A stretch of DNA of 64,000 bases from Bacteroidota bacterium (lineage in GTDB: Bacteria > Bacteroidota > Bacteroidia > Bacteroidales > JACABE01), in NCBI GenBank assembly GCA_026391675.1, contig JAPLDQ010000016.1, forward strand, positions 1 to 64,000, in the 5' to 3' direction. Below the pieces are notes generated by a model. That model saw nothing but the letters and a program-made list of their open reading frames with translations, was not told where the DNA came from and did no database searches. A program made the translations under genes and the position numbers. Shown piece by piece: positions 9,446 to 23,100 of the stretch. Numbering within the stretch: position 1 is the stretch's first letter; each line of letters starts with the position of its first letter.

Positions 9446-9670
9446 TTATTTTTCTTTTTTCTTATTTAATTGTAATCTACGACCACCATAAGCAGCACTT
9501 AGTAATACTATTAAACTTAAACCACCATCTAAGGGTGCACCTGAAGGCGGCTGATTTCCATTTTGATTGTGATTAAAAGGAGGCTGTGGTTGTGCAATCA
9601 ATTGTGCAGATAATAATGGTAAAATCATTATGCAAGCAAGTAATGTAATTTTTATGATAATATTTTTCAT
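9446..9670 (-). CDS. Small PID-CTERM-type sorted peptide
   Basis: 74 aa. A signal peptide (MKNIIIKITLLACIMILPLL, then ending near AQ) leads into a short Pro/Asn/Gln-rich segment with PPFNHNQNGNQPP. Then comes APLDGGLSLIVLLSAAYGG followed by RRLQLNKKKEK. The P-x-DGG-L motif, short hydrophobic helix and basic end match the PID-CTERM sorting-signal family of Bacteroidota. The mature peptide would be about 25 residues plus the anchor. Its function is unknown. It sits 54 bp downstream of the 2318-aa beta-helix gene and may be cotranscribed with it. Confidence 0.8.
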   Translation of the reverse strand: MKNIIIKITLLACIMILPLLSAQLIAQPQPPFNHNQNGNQPPSGAPLDGGLSLIVLLSAAYGGRRLQLNKKKEK

Positions 9671-9723
9671 AGCTATATATTTTTATTTTTTAAATTCAAT
9701 GATATTATTTCTCAAACTATATT

Positions 9724-12700
9724 TTAATTTATATATACTTTCTGCGAATAAACATTATTATCAGTTACAACCCGAACTGTATAATATCCTGTTTTCGGGT
9801 AAAATGGAATTATAGTTGAAACAGGATGCTGAACATTTAGCATTTCTTGTCCTAACATGTTGTAAACCAAAACTTGTTTTAGTTTTTCATTTGAGTTTAT
9901 ATATAGCTGATTATTATACGTATAAATATTCGTATTATTAATATGCTGATTATTAATATTTAATGGAGCTAATGCAAATATTAATTGAAAACGATCTGAA
10001 TTATCAGAAGTTAAACCTGCAAAAGCATAAGTTACATTCAGATTCATATCCTGTAAAGTATTTATTTTTAAATCCTTCAGGTAGATATAGGTATTAACTG
10101 TAAAACTGTTTAAATCGCTTGCAGTGATTGAATAATTTCCATTAGCAGGAACATAGATACCAATAGGAACAATAATTGTATTTGTAATCTCAGGTAATGA
10201 ATTTACAGCAAATTTTTGTCCGTTACTTAAAGTAGAATATACCTGAGGCACACTGATATCCATGCTTAACATTTTTGCAGCATCATTTCTGTCTTTTGCT
10301 GCAATTCCGTTAGCGCTGAATTCAATTCTTGTATCATCCCATTTACTACCATCGCTGAATTTTAACGTTAACCTATCCTGATAAGAAGATGTATTCTTTA
10401 GATAATTTTGACTAAAATGAACTCTCGAAGTTAAAGGAAGGATTAATGAGTTGGTTGGACCACAATCAACAAAGAATCCCTGCATGGCAGCAATTTTACC
10501 GGTATTAAAGGTTTCATAACCGGCTCCACCGGATTTTAATTCATTATATACCCAACAATAATTAGAATTCAGGCTTGCTTTATTAATGGCTGCATTATCC
10601 CAATCAATAGCAGATTGATATGGATTACCGATAAGATTAAAATTATTGGCTATCAATGTAGGAGAAACTGCTGCTGTGTTTAATGTACCGCTGAATGTTT
10701 TAGTTAAGCCGGCATTGTTATAGGAAACAAGATAAGCTTTCCCAACTGTAAATGCAGGATCAGCACCCCAATCAGCTGTATTTAAATTGCCTGATACATT
10801 TTTAATATTAATCCAGGGTAAAGCAATTTGACTAGGATCATAGCTGTAAAAATCAACATTAGCAGGATTATTGGAGAAATCAATAAAATTGGATGTACCT
10901 ACAATTTTTTGCCCACTTACCGGAGATGATAAGAAGTGCCATTGCCATGGACCTGCAATATAACGTTCCATTGTTGCTGCAACACTTGATGAAACTATAA
11001 GAGATCCTGTTCCGCTTGCATCTGATTTAATCAGCAATCCGCTTGCTCCTGCATTATTGGTAATTGTTCCGCTAACGGTTAATGCTTTAGCTGCATCTAT
11101 GGTTAAAACAGTGCCAGTGTTCATAGTTAAATTATTGCATGCTGCAGGACTGGCAGTTGCTGATGTTACATGTGGCTGATATGTAGCAGTTGTATTCAGT
11201 ATTACATCTGTTGCATTAGTTGGAACAGCACCACCTTCCCAGTTTGTAGTAACGGTCCAGTCTGTTGAAGTAGTTCCCAACCATCTTCCTGCTGCATTTG
11301 AACCACCTTCATAAGCTCCCATGCTGGGTGTACTTGATCTAGTAACACCATCAAAATCTGAAATAACTCCGGTGCCGCTAACACCAGGTAAATAATTTCC
11401 TGTAGTTGGTTTTAAATAAGTTGCTGAAGTAAAATTCGGATTGGCAACGGTAGAATTGGCATCCTGTCCTGTTGCACTTTGCCATGCTGCTAAATTTGCC
11501 TGATCACTTCCGTAATTTCCCAATGGACTACCAGTTACATAGTAATCATTATAGTTCATTGTTTCTCCGGCAGTAGCTTTTATTGCATAATGAATTCCTG
11601 TGCTTCCACCTGTACGGTCGTTTGTAAAAATGTTATTCTTTAATGTTGAGCTCGTTGAAAGACTGTTAAATGCATAGGTTGAAGAAGTTGTTGCGCTAAC
11701 TGAGCTACCTCCACTTGTAATTTTAACAGTATTGTGGTAAAAACTGTTTGTATAACCTGCACCTTCATTAATGCCTTGTATAGAATAACCTGTTAAAATT
11801 GGAGTGTTTAAAGCATCCACACCTAAACGTATTAAATTATTATATACATTTACAGGCCCCTGTATAATATTTAAACCCCAGATAGTTCCAGTTGTAGCAG
11901 AGGTTGCCAGCTTACAGCCATATATAGTATTGCCATAGATTGCATTGTTTCCAAAAGTTGGACCTGCATAGTAAATACCAATTACCTGAGAAGCTGCACT
12001 GGCTGCTGTTGCTGACAAATTATTTATTGTATTACCTGAAACAGTTGCGCCAGGTACTAAAAAAGCATAATGATAAATACCTACAACTGTAAAAGTAGTA
12101 TTCGTAGAATTAGTAGTTAATGCATTTATTGTATTTCCGGAAATGTTATGATTGCCACTTGTACCTGTATTATTAGTATAAATACCATATACAACATTAG
12201 ATCCACCTGTAGCAGGTGTTGAACTGATATTAGTTATCGTATTATTTGAAATGATATGGGTAAAACCTGCATAGTTTGCATTTGACAAAATACCATAAAC
12301 AACTCCGGTTGATGTTGAATTAATATTATTAATCGTATTTCCGCTAATGGTATAGGATCCGGTACTTGTATTAGCAATATTTATTGCCCTGAAAGAGTAT
12401 GATGTTGTTCCTGTAAGGCTAATACCACCGATGATATTATTCTGCACATTAACAGTACCAACCGGTGCAAGTGAAGCTGTAGCAAGATTAATTGCACTTA
12501 AAACTCCTCCTGTTCCAATTGAAAGTTGGATTGAAGTTGGATTAGCTGGATCTCCGAAATAATTAGGGCTAATGTTACCAATATTTGCATTTCCCTGATT
12601 TAACTGGAAAAGATTATTAACAGGCTGAGTTGAAGGAGAAGTAAATGAAAAATTCTTAAATACATTTCCTTGAATACTGTTAGCAGTTGCAGTATAGGAA

Positions 12701-15700
12701 GTTGATAAAATTACTCCTCTTAAATCTGCAGAAGTACCACTTGTAGAAGTATAACTACAGATACCACTTGCTGCTAAAGGAACAGTTCCTCCAAAATAAT
12801 TATTGTTAATGGTAAAACCTGTTGTATTTGATGCACAACTAATATTAATAAAATTAAATACAGCGGTGTTAGCAGAACTTCTTGCTGTGGTTTGGTAAAA
12901 ACTATTTCCAGTAATATTCCATCCATTACAACCACCATTTAACCAAATTCCTCTAATGGCAAGACTTGTACTGTAAAAATTATATATATTGCAGTTTGAA
13001 ATGGTAATATTGTCATTAGCCTGAGCATTTGTTCCTGCACTTCCAATCCCTGTGATACAATTTGCAGGTGTACCTGTGGATGCATCATAAATATTACAGT
13101 GATCAACGGTATTGTTATCGTTACCGTTAACTCCTGTTGTTGTACTAAATAAGATATTACCTGAACTTGTAGATGTTGTTGCACCTTTAACATCGCAATA
13201 TTTTATATTGTTGTTCGATGCTTCATTTATATAAACTATTGTTGCTGCAGAAACACTCGTAGATGTATTTTCAATAGTTAATGCATTAGTGCTTCCTGTT
13301 CCGCCAATTCTGCCATCAATACTAATATAATTTGCGCCATTCAGAATAAACATTGCACCAACACAAGTAATTGCAGTACTTGCAACTGTTTGGCTTATGT
13401 TTATTGTATATGTTCCTGCTCCACCAACTCCTGTTCCAAATGCTGTAATATAGGTACCCCCTAAAACATTTGTTCCTGTAATTGGTTGACCGACTGCTAT
13501 TGTTCCCGATGTTACAGCAGTAACAGTTAATACAGTTCCGGCAATTGAACCGGTTACCAAAGCACCGTTAGATAAACCAGAAATCGTGGTTGTTGCAGCA
13601 GGTAATATAGTAAGAGGATTCGAAGCATTTAACCCATTTAGTGCCCCAATCGTGATTGGATATGTTTCACTTGCAGGATTGTAATTATTTTGGAGATTAA
13701 GTGTGACAGCCCCTGTAATTTGTTTTGTACCAAAATCAGCCAATGCATTTGTAATTGTTGTATAATCCCATCCTGTTGCGCCAATATTAATTGTGCCACT
13801 TACAGCATTAACAATAGTGTATGAATTTATAGTTCCTCCAAGTGGGAATGCTGCTGAAGTTAAGGCTACAGAAGCAGGTGCTGCATTAAATGTTCCGGAA
13901 TTGATACCTATATTTGGAGTTCCTGCTACATCCTGTGCAACTACAAAATATTGAATGACATCGCCTGATGTAACCGAACCTCCGTTTATGATGGAATAAT
14001 TTATCGTAAAATTATATGGAGAGCTTGTGCTGCTTGCTTCAACATATTTCCAGCCATTGTTAGCACTTATGTTTCCAACATATGTATTTGCATCGCCCGA
14101 TTTTTTATAATATAATCTCGGTTTAGTTCCTACTATGGTATTCACACCGCTTGCATCGGTAATAGCAAAGCCAGTAAAATTAGTATTTGTAGAAGAACTG
14201 TTAGGTATTAATGTATATGATATAGCCGGACCACTGATATCTGAAAGGATGAAACTTCCTTCATCAGCACCAATATCAGGTGTGGATGTATTGCGTGTAT
14301 TACCATCAAAATCAGTAGTTATGGCAACAGGCGTTGTTATTGGCGTACCTCCACTTTCTATTTGTGTAGCAATGCCAGTATTGATATGCAAATATGTAGC
14401 ATCACTGCCTGTAGTACTTATCCAATTTGGATTTTCGGTAATAGAATTGTTTTCACGACTGCTACCCACTCTTGATTTAAAAGCAGCTAATGTTTGGTCA
14501 CTGTTTGTTCCATCAAAATATATCAGATTAGTAGCACTGGGAGTGCCGGCATAAAATAAGTTATTATTACTTAAAGTTGAATAATTGTTTAAATCGGTAG
14601 CTGCACTTCGTTTAAATGCAACAGCTGTTCCCGAGCCTGCCAATAAATTTACTACGATATTATTCCGCATATATAAAGTAGAAGTTGTTGCAATAGCACC
14701 ATAAGCATGATAAATACCACTACTGCTAAAACTAGCACCTGAAGTACCTGTATTCAGGAAGATAGTATTATTGGAAAGATAAACTGCAGTTGCAGCTGTT
14801 GTATTTGGAATATAAATACCACTGACTGCATCTGAAACATTTGCTGCGGGTGCTGTTAAATTTCCAATAATATTGTTATAAATATTGGCATTACCTAATC
14901 CTGCCATACTTGATAAGTTAATACCAGTAACTACTGCAAGGGCTGATCCGGTTGTAGAACTTAAACCATAAATTTTATTGTTATAAATAGTCGGATAGCC
15001 CAATACCGAATATATGCCATTAACAACACCACTTCCGGAGCTTAAACCATATATGGTATTGTTGGATATCGTTTTATTGCCGCCGGTAGTCGCCGGTGAA
15101 GTATTAATACCATAAACTGAACCAGTGCCTGCATTAGTGTTATTATAGATTAGATTGGCATTATAAGTCTCAGTTGAGGGTGAAGTGCCTGTAAAATTGA
15201 TACACCAAATTACACCGCTACTTAAATTATTAGTATTGTTATTATTGTATATTTGATTGCTGTTTACTGTGGAAACAGATCCCGTAGCCGGTATAATTCT
15301 AATACAATAAAAGGAATTATTAGTTCCACTAGTAGGGGCTAAGCTGTTGTTATTAATCTGATTGCCGCTAATATCTGTAGATAAAGCTCCTTGTCCGGTT
15401 ACAATACAGGAAAAAGACCCTGTTGAAGATGGTGTAAGCGTATTGCCTTGAACAATATTATTCTTTATATTTAATATTGATGGGTTTTGAGTAGTTGAAG
15501 TTGGTGTAAAGATAGCAAATATACTACCGGAAGTACTCGTAACAGCATTATTCAGAATTTGATTGGTGTTAATATTTACAATAGCGCCAGCAGTTGCCCC
15601 TGTTTCGCATATACCATAAAAACTTCCTGTTGTACTACCAGGCATTGTTGAATTCTGTACAATATTGTTTGTAATGCTAACTGCAGAAGCAATATTTGTA

Positions 15701-16680
15701 CTTGATACAATTCCAAAAAGATTATTAGTACCAATATTACTTGAAGCAAGCTGAACAGTATTATTGTTAATCAGGATTGTTCCACTTGCAATGGCTGTAG
15801 CGTTGGTTGAGGCAACTCCAACCGATATACCACATACAATTCCTGTACTACCGGCAGCTAAAGTTACATTGTTTTTTTCTATCTTGGGACTTTCCTGTCC
15901 GCTTACATAAATACCATAAGTAGTTACTGATCCACCTCCAAAATTTGTAATTGTATTTGCAGTGGTAGAACCAATTTCCAATCCGCTATCAAAATAAGGC
16001 AGGTTTGCATTTCCTGTAATGGATATCCCATTATACACATTTGAAATAGTATTGTTATTGATTTTAATATTGGCATTTTTACCGGCGGTAGTTCCAATAA
16101 CTAAAGCAGTTGCGCTTGCTGCAAGATGATTGCCACCATAAATACCAACAGCTGCTGTATTTGCCTTGTTTAAGCTAATGGTATTGCCTGTAAGTGTAAT
16201 ATTCTGAGAACCATCTGTGGCGCTAAGTTTAACAACAGCAATACCCCATTCCATTTGTTGGGTTGCAGTCGTATTACTGGCATTTTCCTGTAATGTAATA
16301 TTTTGTATGGTTACGTAATCAGTACCCTGTATTTTTATTATCCCATCTGTTGTTCCTGTTCCGGGTGTAAAAGCGGTAACTGTAAACCCTCCTCCATCTA
16401 TGGTAATTGTATTGGTAGCAGATGTTAGCGGATTCAAGGATGCGCTGCCTATCAAAACTGTTGTAGTTTCGATATATCCGGCTGTTAATGTAAATGTAAC
16501 AGGTCCTGTCATAGCCGTTGCTGAGTTTAAAGCCGTTGCTGCGGCACTCAGGGAAGAATAAGTTCCACTTAATGCAGGTGAAACATTGCCCGGATTAGTA
16601 ACAATTACCTGAGCAGTTAAATTTTGTAAGAATATTCCTATATTCAAAGCAAAAGCAATAAATAATAAAAGTTTTTTCAT
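9724..16680 (-). CDS. Giant beta-helix T9SS surface protein (2318 aa)
   Basis: The signal peptide [20 protein letters not shown] precedes two long right-handed beta-helix regions. The first (about 25-800) ends with DIGADEGS and the second (about 960-1790) with SMGAYEGG. An Ig-like linker lies between them at about 810-950. After 1795 there is a Bacteroidota surface module ([19 protein letters not shown], then [18 protein letters not shown] near 1900). The C-terminal about 75 residues form a T9SS-like tail ([24 protein letters not shown]) although the usual YPNP motif is not seen. No catalytic residues are recognisable. It is likely a surface adhesin or glycan-binding protein. The upstream region (16797-16980) is a near copy of that of the 4340-aa gene. 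Confidence 0.85.
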   Translation of the reverse strand: MKKLLLFIAFALNIGIFLQNLTAQVIVTNPGNVSPALSGTYSSLSAAATALNSATAMTGPVTFTLTAGYIETTTVLIGSASLNPLTSATNTITIDGGGFTVTAFTPGTGTTDGIIKIQGTDYVTIQNITLQENASNTTATQQMEWGIAVVKLSATDGSQNITLTGNTISLNKANTAAVGIYGGNHLAASATALVIGTTAGKNANIKINNNTISNVYNGISITGNANLPYFDSGLEIGSTTANTITNFGGGSVTTYGIYVSGQESPKIEKNNVTLAAGSTGIVCGISVGVASTNATAIASGTILINNNTVQLASSNIGTNNLFGIVSSTNIASAVSITNNIVQNSTMPGSTTGSFYGICETGATAGAIVNINTNQILNNAVTSTSGSIFAIFTPTSTTQNPSILNIKNNIVQGNTLTPSSTGSFSCIVTGQGALSTDISGNQINNNSLAPTSGTNNSFYCIRIIPATGSVSTVNSNQIYNNNNTNNLSSGVIWCINFTGTSPSTETYNANLIYNNTNAGTGSVYGINTSPATTGGNKTISNNTIYGLSSGSGVVNGIYSVLGYPTIYNNKIYGLSSTTGSALAVVTGINLSSMAGLGNANIYNNIIGNLTAPAANVSDAVSGIYIPNTTAATAVYLSNNTIFLNTGTSGASFSSSGIYHAYGAIATTSTLYMRNNIVVNLLAGSGTAVAFKRSAATDLNNYSTLSNNNLFYAGTPSATNLIYFDGTNSDQTLAAFKSRVGSSRENNSITENPNWISTTGSDATYLHINTGIATQIESGGTPITTPVAITTDFDGNTRNTSTPDIGADEGSFILSDISGPAISYTLIPNSSSTNTNFTGFAITDASGVNTIVGTKPRLYYKKSGDANTYVGNISANNGWKYVEASSTSSPYNFTINYSIINGGSVTSGDVIQYFVVAQDVAGTPNIGINSGTFNAAPASVALTSAAFPLGGTINSYTIVNAVSGTINIGATGWDYTTITNALADFGTKQITGAVTLNLQNNYNPASETYPITIGALNGLNASNPLTILPAATTTISGLSNGALVTGSIAGTVLTVTAVTSGTIAVGQPITGTNVLGGTYITAFGTGVGGAGTYTINISQTVASTAITCVGAMFILNGANYISIDGRIGGTGSTNALTIENTSTSVSAATIVYINEASNNNIKYCDVKGATTSTSSGNILFSTTTGVNGNDNNTVDHCNIYDASTGTPANCITGIGSAGTNAQANDNITISNCNIYNFYSTSLAIRGIWLNGGCNGWNITGNSFYQTTARSSANTAVFNFINISCASNTTGFTINNNYFGGTVPLAASGICSYTSTSGTSADLRGVILSTSYTATANSIQGNVFKNFSFTSPSTQPVNNLFQLNQGNANIGNISPNYFGDPANPTSIQLSIGTGGVLSAINLATASLAPVGTVNVQNNIIGGISLTGTTSYSFRAINIANTSTGSYTISGNTINNINSTSTGVVYGILSNANYAGFTHIISNNTITNISSTPATGGSNVVYGIYTNNTGTSGNHNISGNTINALTTNSTNTTFTVVGIYHYAFLVPGATVSGNTINNLSATAASAASQVIGIYYAGPTFGNNAIYGNTIYGCKLATSATTGTIWGLNIIQGPVNVYNNLIRLGVDALNTPILTGYSIQGINEGAGYTNSFYHNTVKITSGGSSVSATTSSTYAFNSLSTSSTLKNNIFTNDRTGGSTGIHYAIKATAGETMNYNDYYVTGSPLGNYGSDQANLAAWQSATGQDANSTVANPNFTSATYLKPTTGNYLPGVSGTGVISDFDGVTRSSTPSMGAYEGGSNAAGRWLGTTSTDWTVTTNWEGGAVPTNATDVILNTTATYQPHVTSATASPAACNNLTMNTGTVLTIDAAKALTVSGTITNNAGASGLLIKSDASGTGSLIVSSSVAATMERYIAGPWQWHFLSSPVSGQKIVGTSNFIDFSNNPANVDFYSYDPSQIALPWINIKNVSGNLNTADWGADPAFTVGKAYLVSYNNAGLTKTFSGTLNTAAVSPTLIANNFNLIGNPYQSAIDWDNAAINKASLNSNYCWVYNELKSGGAGYETFNTGKIAAMQGFFVDCGPTNSLILPLTSRVHFSQNYLKNTSSYQDRLTLKFSDGSKWDDTRIEFSANGIAAKDRNDAAKMLSMDISVPQVYSTLSNGQKFAVNSLPEITNTIIVPIGIYVPANGNYSITASDLNSFTVNTYIYLKDLKINTLQDMNLNVTYAFAGLTSDNSDRFQLIFALAPLNINNQHINNTNIYTYNNQLYINSNEKLKQVLVYNMLGQEMLNVQHPVSTIIPFYPKTGYYTVRVVTDNNVYSQKVYIN

Positions 16681-16810
16681 AAGATTATGAATTAGGTTAT
16701 TAAAAAATTTGTTTGATTTAAAATATTGTATTTGATTCGTTAAAAAATCCTTTTTAAGAAATAAATTAAAATCAATAACTTATCATCTTTTTAAATAATA
16801 AAATTTCTAT

Positions 16811-16842
16811 ATGCACTGAATCCATTATAGAATCCAATGCAT
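16811..16842 (-). promoter_or_regulatory. Leader hairpin of 2318-aa gene
   Basis: Inverted repeat ATGCACTGAATC ... GAATCCAATGCAT in the predicted untranslated leader. It is conserved at 30319-30350 in the leader of the 4340-aa gene, where the stem is closer to perfect. It could be an mRNA stability or control element. Confidence 0.5.
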
Positions 16843-16898
16843 AAGAAATCATTCTCAAATAAAATTATGAAAAACTAAATCAATTTATTTATTCGCTA

Positions 16899-16968
16899 CA
16901 AATGTAGGGCTATAAAGAAAAAATGGAAATAGTGAAAATACAGATTTTAGTAGGTGAAAACACGGATA
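16899..16968 (-). promoter_or_regulatory. Activator-type promoter of the 2318-aa gene
   Basis: Read on the minus strand it has half site GTGTTTTCAC, 8 bp, ATCTGTATTTTCAC, about 14 bp, TCTTTATA, 4 bp, and the -7 box TACATTTG. No TTTG -33 box is present, which suggests dependence on an activator. The same order occurs at 30408-30478 and, more diverged, at 46465-46534. The predicted leader is about 205 nt long. Confidence 0.65.
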
Positions 16969-17076
16969 GAAATATAATAAAACTTTGATAACGTGATGCT
17001 TTATAATATACCTTTAATTGGTCAATTAATATAAAAATAATATTTACATTCAAATTAAAAAAAGGAATTACAAAAA

Positions 17077-17113
17077 ACAAAAAAGGGCTACTATCAAATA
17101 GTAACCCTCTTTT
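17077..17113 (-). terminator. Terminator of the 4340-aa gene
   Basis: Stem AGGGTTACTAT/ATAGTAGCCCT (one mismatch) with loop TTG, followed on the minus strand by a T tract, 20-55 bp past the stop codon. Confidence 0.8.
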
Positions 17114-17133
17114 ACAAAACACAAATTTATTTA

Positions 17134-20100
17134 TTAATTATTCACAACCATCTTTTTTACAAGACGTTTTCCTTTAAATTCGATTATATAATAATAAACA
17201 CCGGCTGCTAAATCATTTACATTCAGATTGATTAAATGTTTACCAATTGTTGCATAATTTTCAGTTTCGTAAACTTTCTGTCCGAAAAGATTTATTACAA
17301 CAAATTTGATATCTCCGGCTGTTGGCAGCATATATTCAATATTAGTTATGCCTGAAGTTGGGTTTGGCATATTCTGTGCTAACCAGAAATTATTGGCATC
17401 ATTTTCATCAACTCCAACACCAATTGATATGTTATTTAATACGGATGCTGAACCTGAACATGTAGCACTTACACCATTAACAGTTAAACTGGCTGTACCC
17501 GGAGTTGAACTAAATAGAATACTTATTGTATTTCCAGTACCGGTTATAGTTCCTGCTGATGCTGGTGTTAATACCCAATTGTATGAAGTCGCATTAGAAA
17601 TAGTTGGCACTGTGTATGTTTGAGTAGAACCCGGAGTTACCGAAATTGGTCCTGATATAGTACCTGCTGCAGCCACATTACAAATTGTAATTGATTTCGA
17701 AATGGTGTCATTAAACGGATATGCATCATTTGGTAATTTTGTCCAGGATAAGAAAGAAACAGATGTACCAATTGGTATTGCCATTTGTTGTGTAAATGAA
17801 TAATCTGTTGAATCTCCGGCTGCCAAACTACCTGTCCAGGTTTCACTAATAGGAGTCTGGTTTCCGCGTTGATAATATACCGGGATTGATGTTTGTGTGA
17901 GTGTTCCGTAGTTTTTGATTCGAACTTTTACAGTAACTGAAGAATTCTGACTAACAGAACCAATTGGTTGTAAAAGCTGTGTAATTCCAACATCTTTTTG
18001 TGCAGGATTAACAATAACATTCTTACAGCTTTTATCATTTGAAGTATAAATATCACCTACTACTTCTGTATAAGCACAAATACTATAGTTAGTATTAGCC
18101 ACCTGATATGACTGAGTAAATGTATAAGTTGCAGTAGCACCAGGTGCTATCGTACCTGAATATGAACCCGCAACTATGGCGCCACTACCAACCTGGTATT
18201 TTACAGGAATATTTGTTAAAGCAGCTGTACCAAAGTTTTTAATAATTACAGTAACAGGAACCAAATCTCCAACCAAAGAAGCAGATGAAGGTGATGTAAT
18301 AGCTATTAAACCTCCATCAGCAGGAATCGGTGCCAATGTAAGTTCAAAGTCATCAATTGCCCATCCATTATAAGCACTATTGGTAGCATCTGAGGCAAAG
18401 ATAAATCTGAATTGAAGGATATTACCAATAGTATTTAAATTCTTCACTTTGTATTTCGATTGTTGCCATCCGGTAAAACTACCTGTCCACCAGCTTGTTG
18501 ATGCTCCATTGTACCAGTTGGTCGCATTGGTATCTACAGGAATAATCTGACCTAATCTTGACCATCCAGTTCCGTCACTGGTATATTCAATATATCCACC
18601 ATCTTTATTTAATTCAGCGTTAACCCAATGCCAGAATTTCATAGTATCAGCTTTAAATACTGAATTATCAAAAATAGGTGTATATAAAGTATCTGAAATA
18701 TTATTTAAATAGTTACCTGTCAGATTGGTTTTCCAAACATTAGGAGCAGTATGAGCTGTATTGATCATAGAAGAAGCAGGTGCTCCTTTTTGCCATAATG
18801 TATTGCTTTCCAATGAGAACCAATCTGTATTTGCATTATCAAAATTTTCAGTATAAGGTACAGATTTAAATGCAACACCATAATAATTCTTTTTAATTGT
18901 ATCATTATTATGATTAAGATCATTTGGAAGAGAAGTATAGGTTTTAATTTCAAATGGACCACTTAAAACTGTTTGGTTAGGGAATGTAACAACATCGGCC
19001 GAATTGGCATGCAAAACACCTGAATACAAATAATTAACCGGAGTTCCGCTTCCAAATCTACATACCACATTGAAATTGCTTACACTGTCAGCTCCATAAT
19101 TTTTAATTCTGACTTTAAAAGGAATACTTGCTCCTGCCTGATCAAATAAAGTAACAGGAGCCAGAATAGCTGTAAGTGCAATATCATATTGTAATGGTGC
19201 AAATTCATCAGCACCAATGTCAGGTGTTGTTGTACTTCTTAACTGACCGTCAATATCATCTGAAACTTCAGGTATTGGTTTACCTATATTGTTCATGGCA
19301 ATGGTATAAACATGCAAATCAGTTGCACTGATATAATCAGGGTCTAATGATACTGAATTTGTATCCTGATTACTCAATGCTTTAAGTGCAGTTAAACTTG
19401 TTACAGTTGAGCCCCAGTATGCAAAATTACTTGCAGAAGATTTAAAGAAGTTATTATTATTACTATTACTTATAACTGATGGAGAAGAGACATAAACGGT
19501 ATAAGCACTGTCAAGAACAACAACATTATTGTTATACAGCCTATTATTAGTTCCACCATTCAGATTTAATGCAACAGAAGTTGTTCCTGCAATACCCAAA
19601 TCAGTATTCAGAGAGTTATTGGCAATGGTAACATAATTTCCGGCACTTAAAAATACTCCATAACCTGTTGAACCATTGATTGTAATAAAGTTATTGGCAA
19701 TCAACTGTGGCTTAACTAAAGTACCTGTGGAAGTTGATATATATATTCCATACATAGCACTTCCAGTTAATGACATATTAATTTTATTTTTCTCAATAAA
19801 CAAATTATTGGCAGCAGCAGTTATGGTTATTGCTCGCTTGCCTGACGCAACATTATTACAAGTTATCACATTTTTTCTGATTACACAGGAATCCTGATAA
19901 TCAGCCTGAATACCATAATTATGGAAACCATTAATAATATTTCCTTCAATTATGTTTCGTTTTGAGGTTCCGCTGACACCATTTGCCACAATTCCGTTGT
20001 ATCCACTTAATATATAGTTATTAAGCAACATATTATCATTACCAAAATCAGAACTTAAACTAACAATACCTGCTGTTGTTCCAGCTGAATTTGCAGGCAT

Positions 20101-23100
20101 TTCAATCCTGTTATTTGCAATGATAATATTTGACGGACTTCCGGTAAATGTTATTACTCTTCCGTTGCTTACATTAGTCTGTATAACTGAAATTTTACGT
20201 ATTGTAATATACTGTGCTCCGGCTAACTGAACAACATAATTATTTCCGGTCAGTGCAAAATCGAATCCAAGTTTAACACTTGTGCTATCACCATTGGCAG
20301 ACTGGAAAGTAATTCTGTTCACTGCAGATGCTCCGGTAATTGCGCCGATAGCAAATTGTTCGGTATAAACGCCAGGATTAACATTAAATGTAACAGCTCC
20401 ATTAACACCGCAATAGGTTAATGCCTGAACTGCTGAGTTAAATGTCATAAAGTTTGCACCAGTGCCACCTATAGTATAAGTACCGGCTAATCCGCCTGAA
20501 CAAGCAATAATAACTTTTATTGTTGTATCATTAGTTGCCAATCCGTCAACTGCACCATTAGGTAATGTTGGCCATACTTTAACCATATTACTATGTCCTG
20601 CTAGGAAATTATAAGACCCAATATTTACAGTATCTACAGCTCCTGTTGCAAGGTTACCTGTCCATGGATATGCGGTTTGCATTACTCCATCAACTGACCA
20701 ACGGATACTTGCAGTTGTTAAATTGTTATTTCCAAAATTCCTTAAGATAACTTTAACAGCCTGTGAACCGGCAGTTGTAGGATTAACAGGAGTAGTAACA
20801 GCTGTAATTCCAGCATCATTTGGAGGTAAATTAAATTCATCAGCACCAATATCAGGAGTTGTAGTATTTCTAATATCTCCGTCAATATCATCGGTCACTC
20901 CAGCGACAGGAATACCTGCTCCATTTAAATCAAACATCATAACATGTAAATCAGAGAGTGAATTGAAGTTTGGCATTAATGAAATTGAATTCTGGTCTTT
21001 TCCACTTGCAGTTTTAAATGCAGCCAAAGTAGTACATGCCCCTCCCCAATATCCGAAATTAGCAGTATTTGTATAAATATCGTTATTATTACTTTGGGTA
21101 ATACCTCCTGATGAATTATAATAAGCATAACCACCACCCGTATTAACAAAAATATTATTTAAAATATAATTATTTGCACCGGAGGAGATATAGAATGCAT
21201 AGTTTGAAGTATAGGCACCTGTGATATTCACAGAATTATTTGCTATGTATAAATTATTATTAGTTCCACTATAAATACCATAAGATGTTGATGTTCCAAC
21301 TGATTGACTTATAAAATTATTAGCAATAATTCCGCTCCCCTGAACAGCAGAATTTGAATAATTTATATAAAACCCATAATTATAAGCTGCAGTAGAATTA
21401 AGTTTATTTTTCTGGATATTAATATTGCTGCTATAATAGGAGTAAATACCATAAAATGTACTTGAAGCAGTACTATTTTCAATAGAATTAGCTGTTACAG
21501 TAATGGTATCCTGATAATACAAATACATACCCATATAGTCAGTATTTTTTATTGTATTTCCAATAATCTTATTATTATTTTGAATATCAGTACTTAAGCC
21601 ATATAAATAAATGGCATGGCTACCGTTTAGCATCAGATTATTTTTAAATGTATTAAAATTAACTTTTGCACCTGATGCATATATTAAATCAAAATTAGTA
21701 CTTGATGCACCTGTAGATAGACCTTCCAGTATACAGTTTGATATTTCAATATGGTTAGCACTATCTGCTAATTCCATAATTCTTCCCCATGTATTTCCTC
21801 CTGCTACAGATAATTTCATTTTGTTGAATTTGAAATAACTTGCATTACTGAATTTCATTAACCATGCAGCTGTAGGAGATGTATTATATTTCAGCACAAC
21901 TTTATTACTGTCAGCAACAGATGAAGTAAAGGTTACTGTGGCATTAGGACCCATTCCCTGTTTAGGTGTGATAAATAATCTTTCGTTATATGTACCTGTA
22001 TCTACTACAAATACAACATTTCCACATACACCTGCACTGTCCAAAACAGATAAAGCACTATTGAAACTTGGGAAGGTTTTTCCTGCACCAATGGTAAATG
22101 TACCTGACATACAACCAAGAACAGTTTTCTTTATTGTATCATTCAGTGGATAGCCATCTGTTCCTCCATTTGGATTCGATGTCCATACTTTAATGGTATT
22201 GTAGGCACTTACAAAAGTTGTATTTCCTAGTAAAATTTCACCGGAAGTTTGACCACTTGTTAAAGTAGGACTGGTATATGTAACAGGTGTTTTTAATACA
22301 CCATTTACTGACCAGTTAATTGTAGCAGATGTAATTGGAGTAGTACCCCAAGTTGTAATTTTGGCTTTTACAGGATAAGATGTGCCGGTGTTTACAGCAC
22401 CCATAGGTTGTGTAATAGCAGCAACGGCAATATCCAATGCTGGTACACCGGAAACAGTGGCTGTCATAGGTACTTTTGCGCTTGTACATCCTGTAATAGT
22501 GGATAATAACTTCATATTAGGTCTTTGAGAATATAAAGTTGTTGTAGGAGGATTTGCACATATACCACCGCCATCATAATGAGAATCAAGGCATGAAACA
22601 AAAGAAGTTGTGGTCTGATTAACTACGGCATTATATGTAAAACCATTTGGATAGTTGTCGAAACAGTTTTCAATTACAATGTTATCTACACCATTCCAAA
22701 TAAAAGGTGTGGAAAAACTATAAATATTCCAACCTGCTACAGGTGGAGCTAAAGAAGCGGCTGAGTATACCTGAGTTAATCCGCTCATCCATGAAGATAA
22801 TGCCATTTGATTGGTATGGCCGATTTTAATAGTATAATTTGTTAAGGCAGGTCCTGCATAAGAAACAACGTCAAAACCTAATGATGTGATAGGTCCTCCC
22901 TGAATTCCCAGGGCGTTTAATTCAGCTTTTGTGATTAAATACTGTTCTTTACAACCATTATAGTATTGACCATAGGGACTTGGATAAGCAGCATTAGAAT
23001 TCTGAACCGTACCATTTCCTATTAATGCAATGAAACTCTGGTTTGTTGATGTATTTGCATAATATGTTATGGTATCAAATAAAATGGGTGTATTTAAAAT

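Larger units (their letters stand above)
16681..17133. other. Intergenic region: leader, promoter and terminator
   Basis: 453 bp without a gene. It holds the long 5' leader of the 2318-aa gene with hairpin 16811-16842, its promoter (16899-16968), and the terminator of the next gene upstream (17077-17113). Bases 16797-16980 are duplicated at about 30303-30490. Confidence 0.8.
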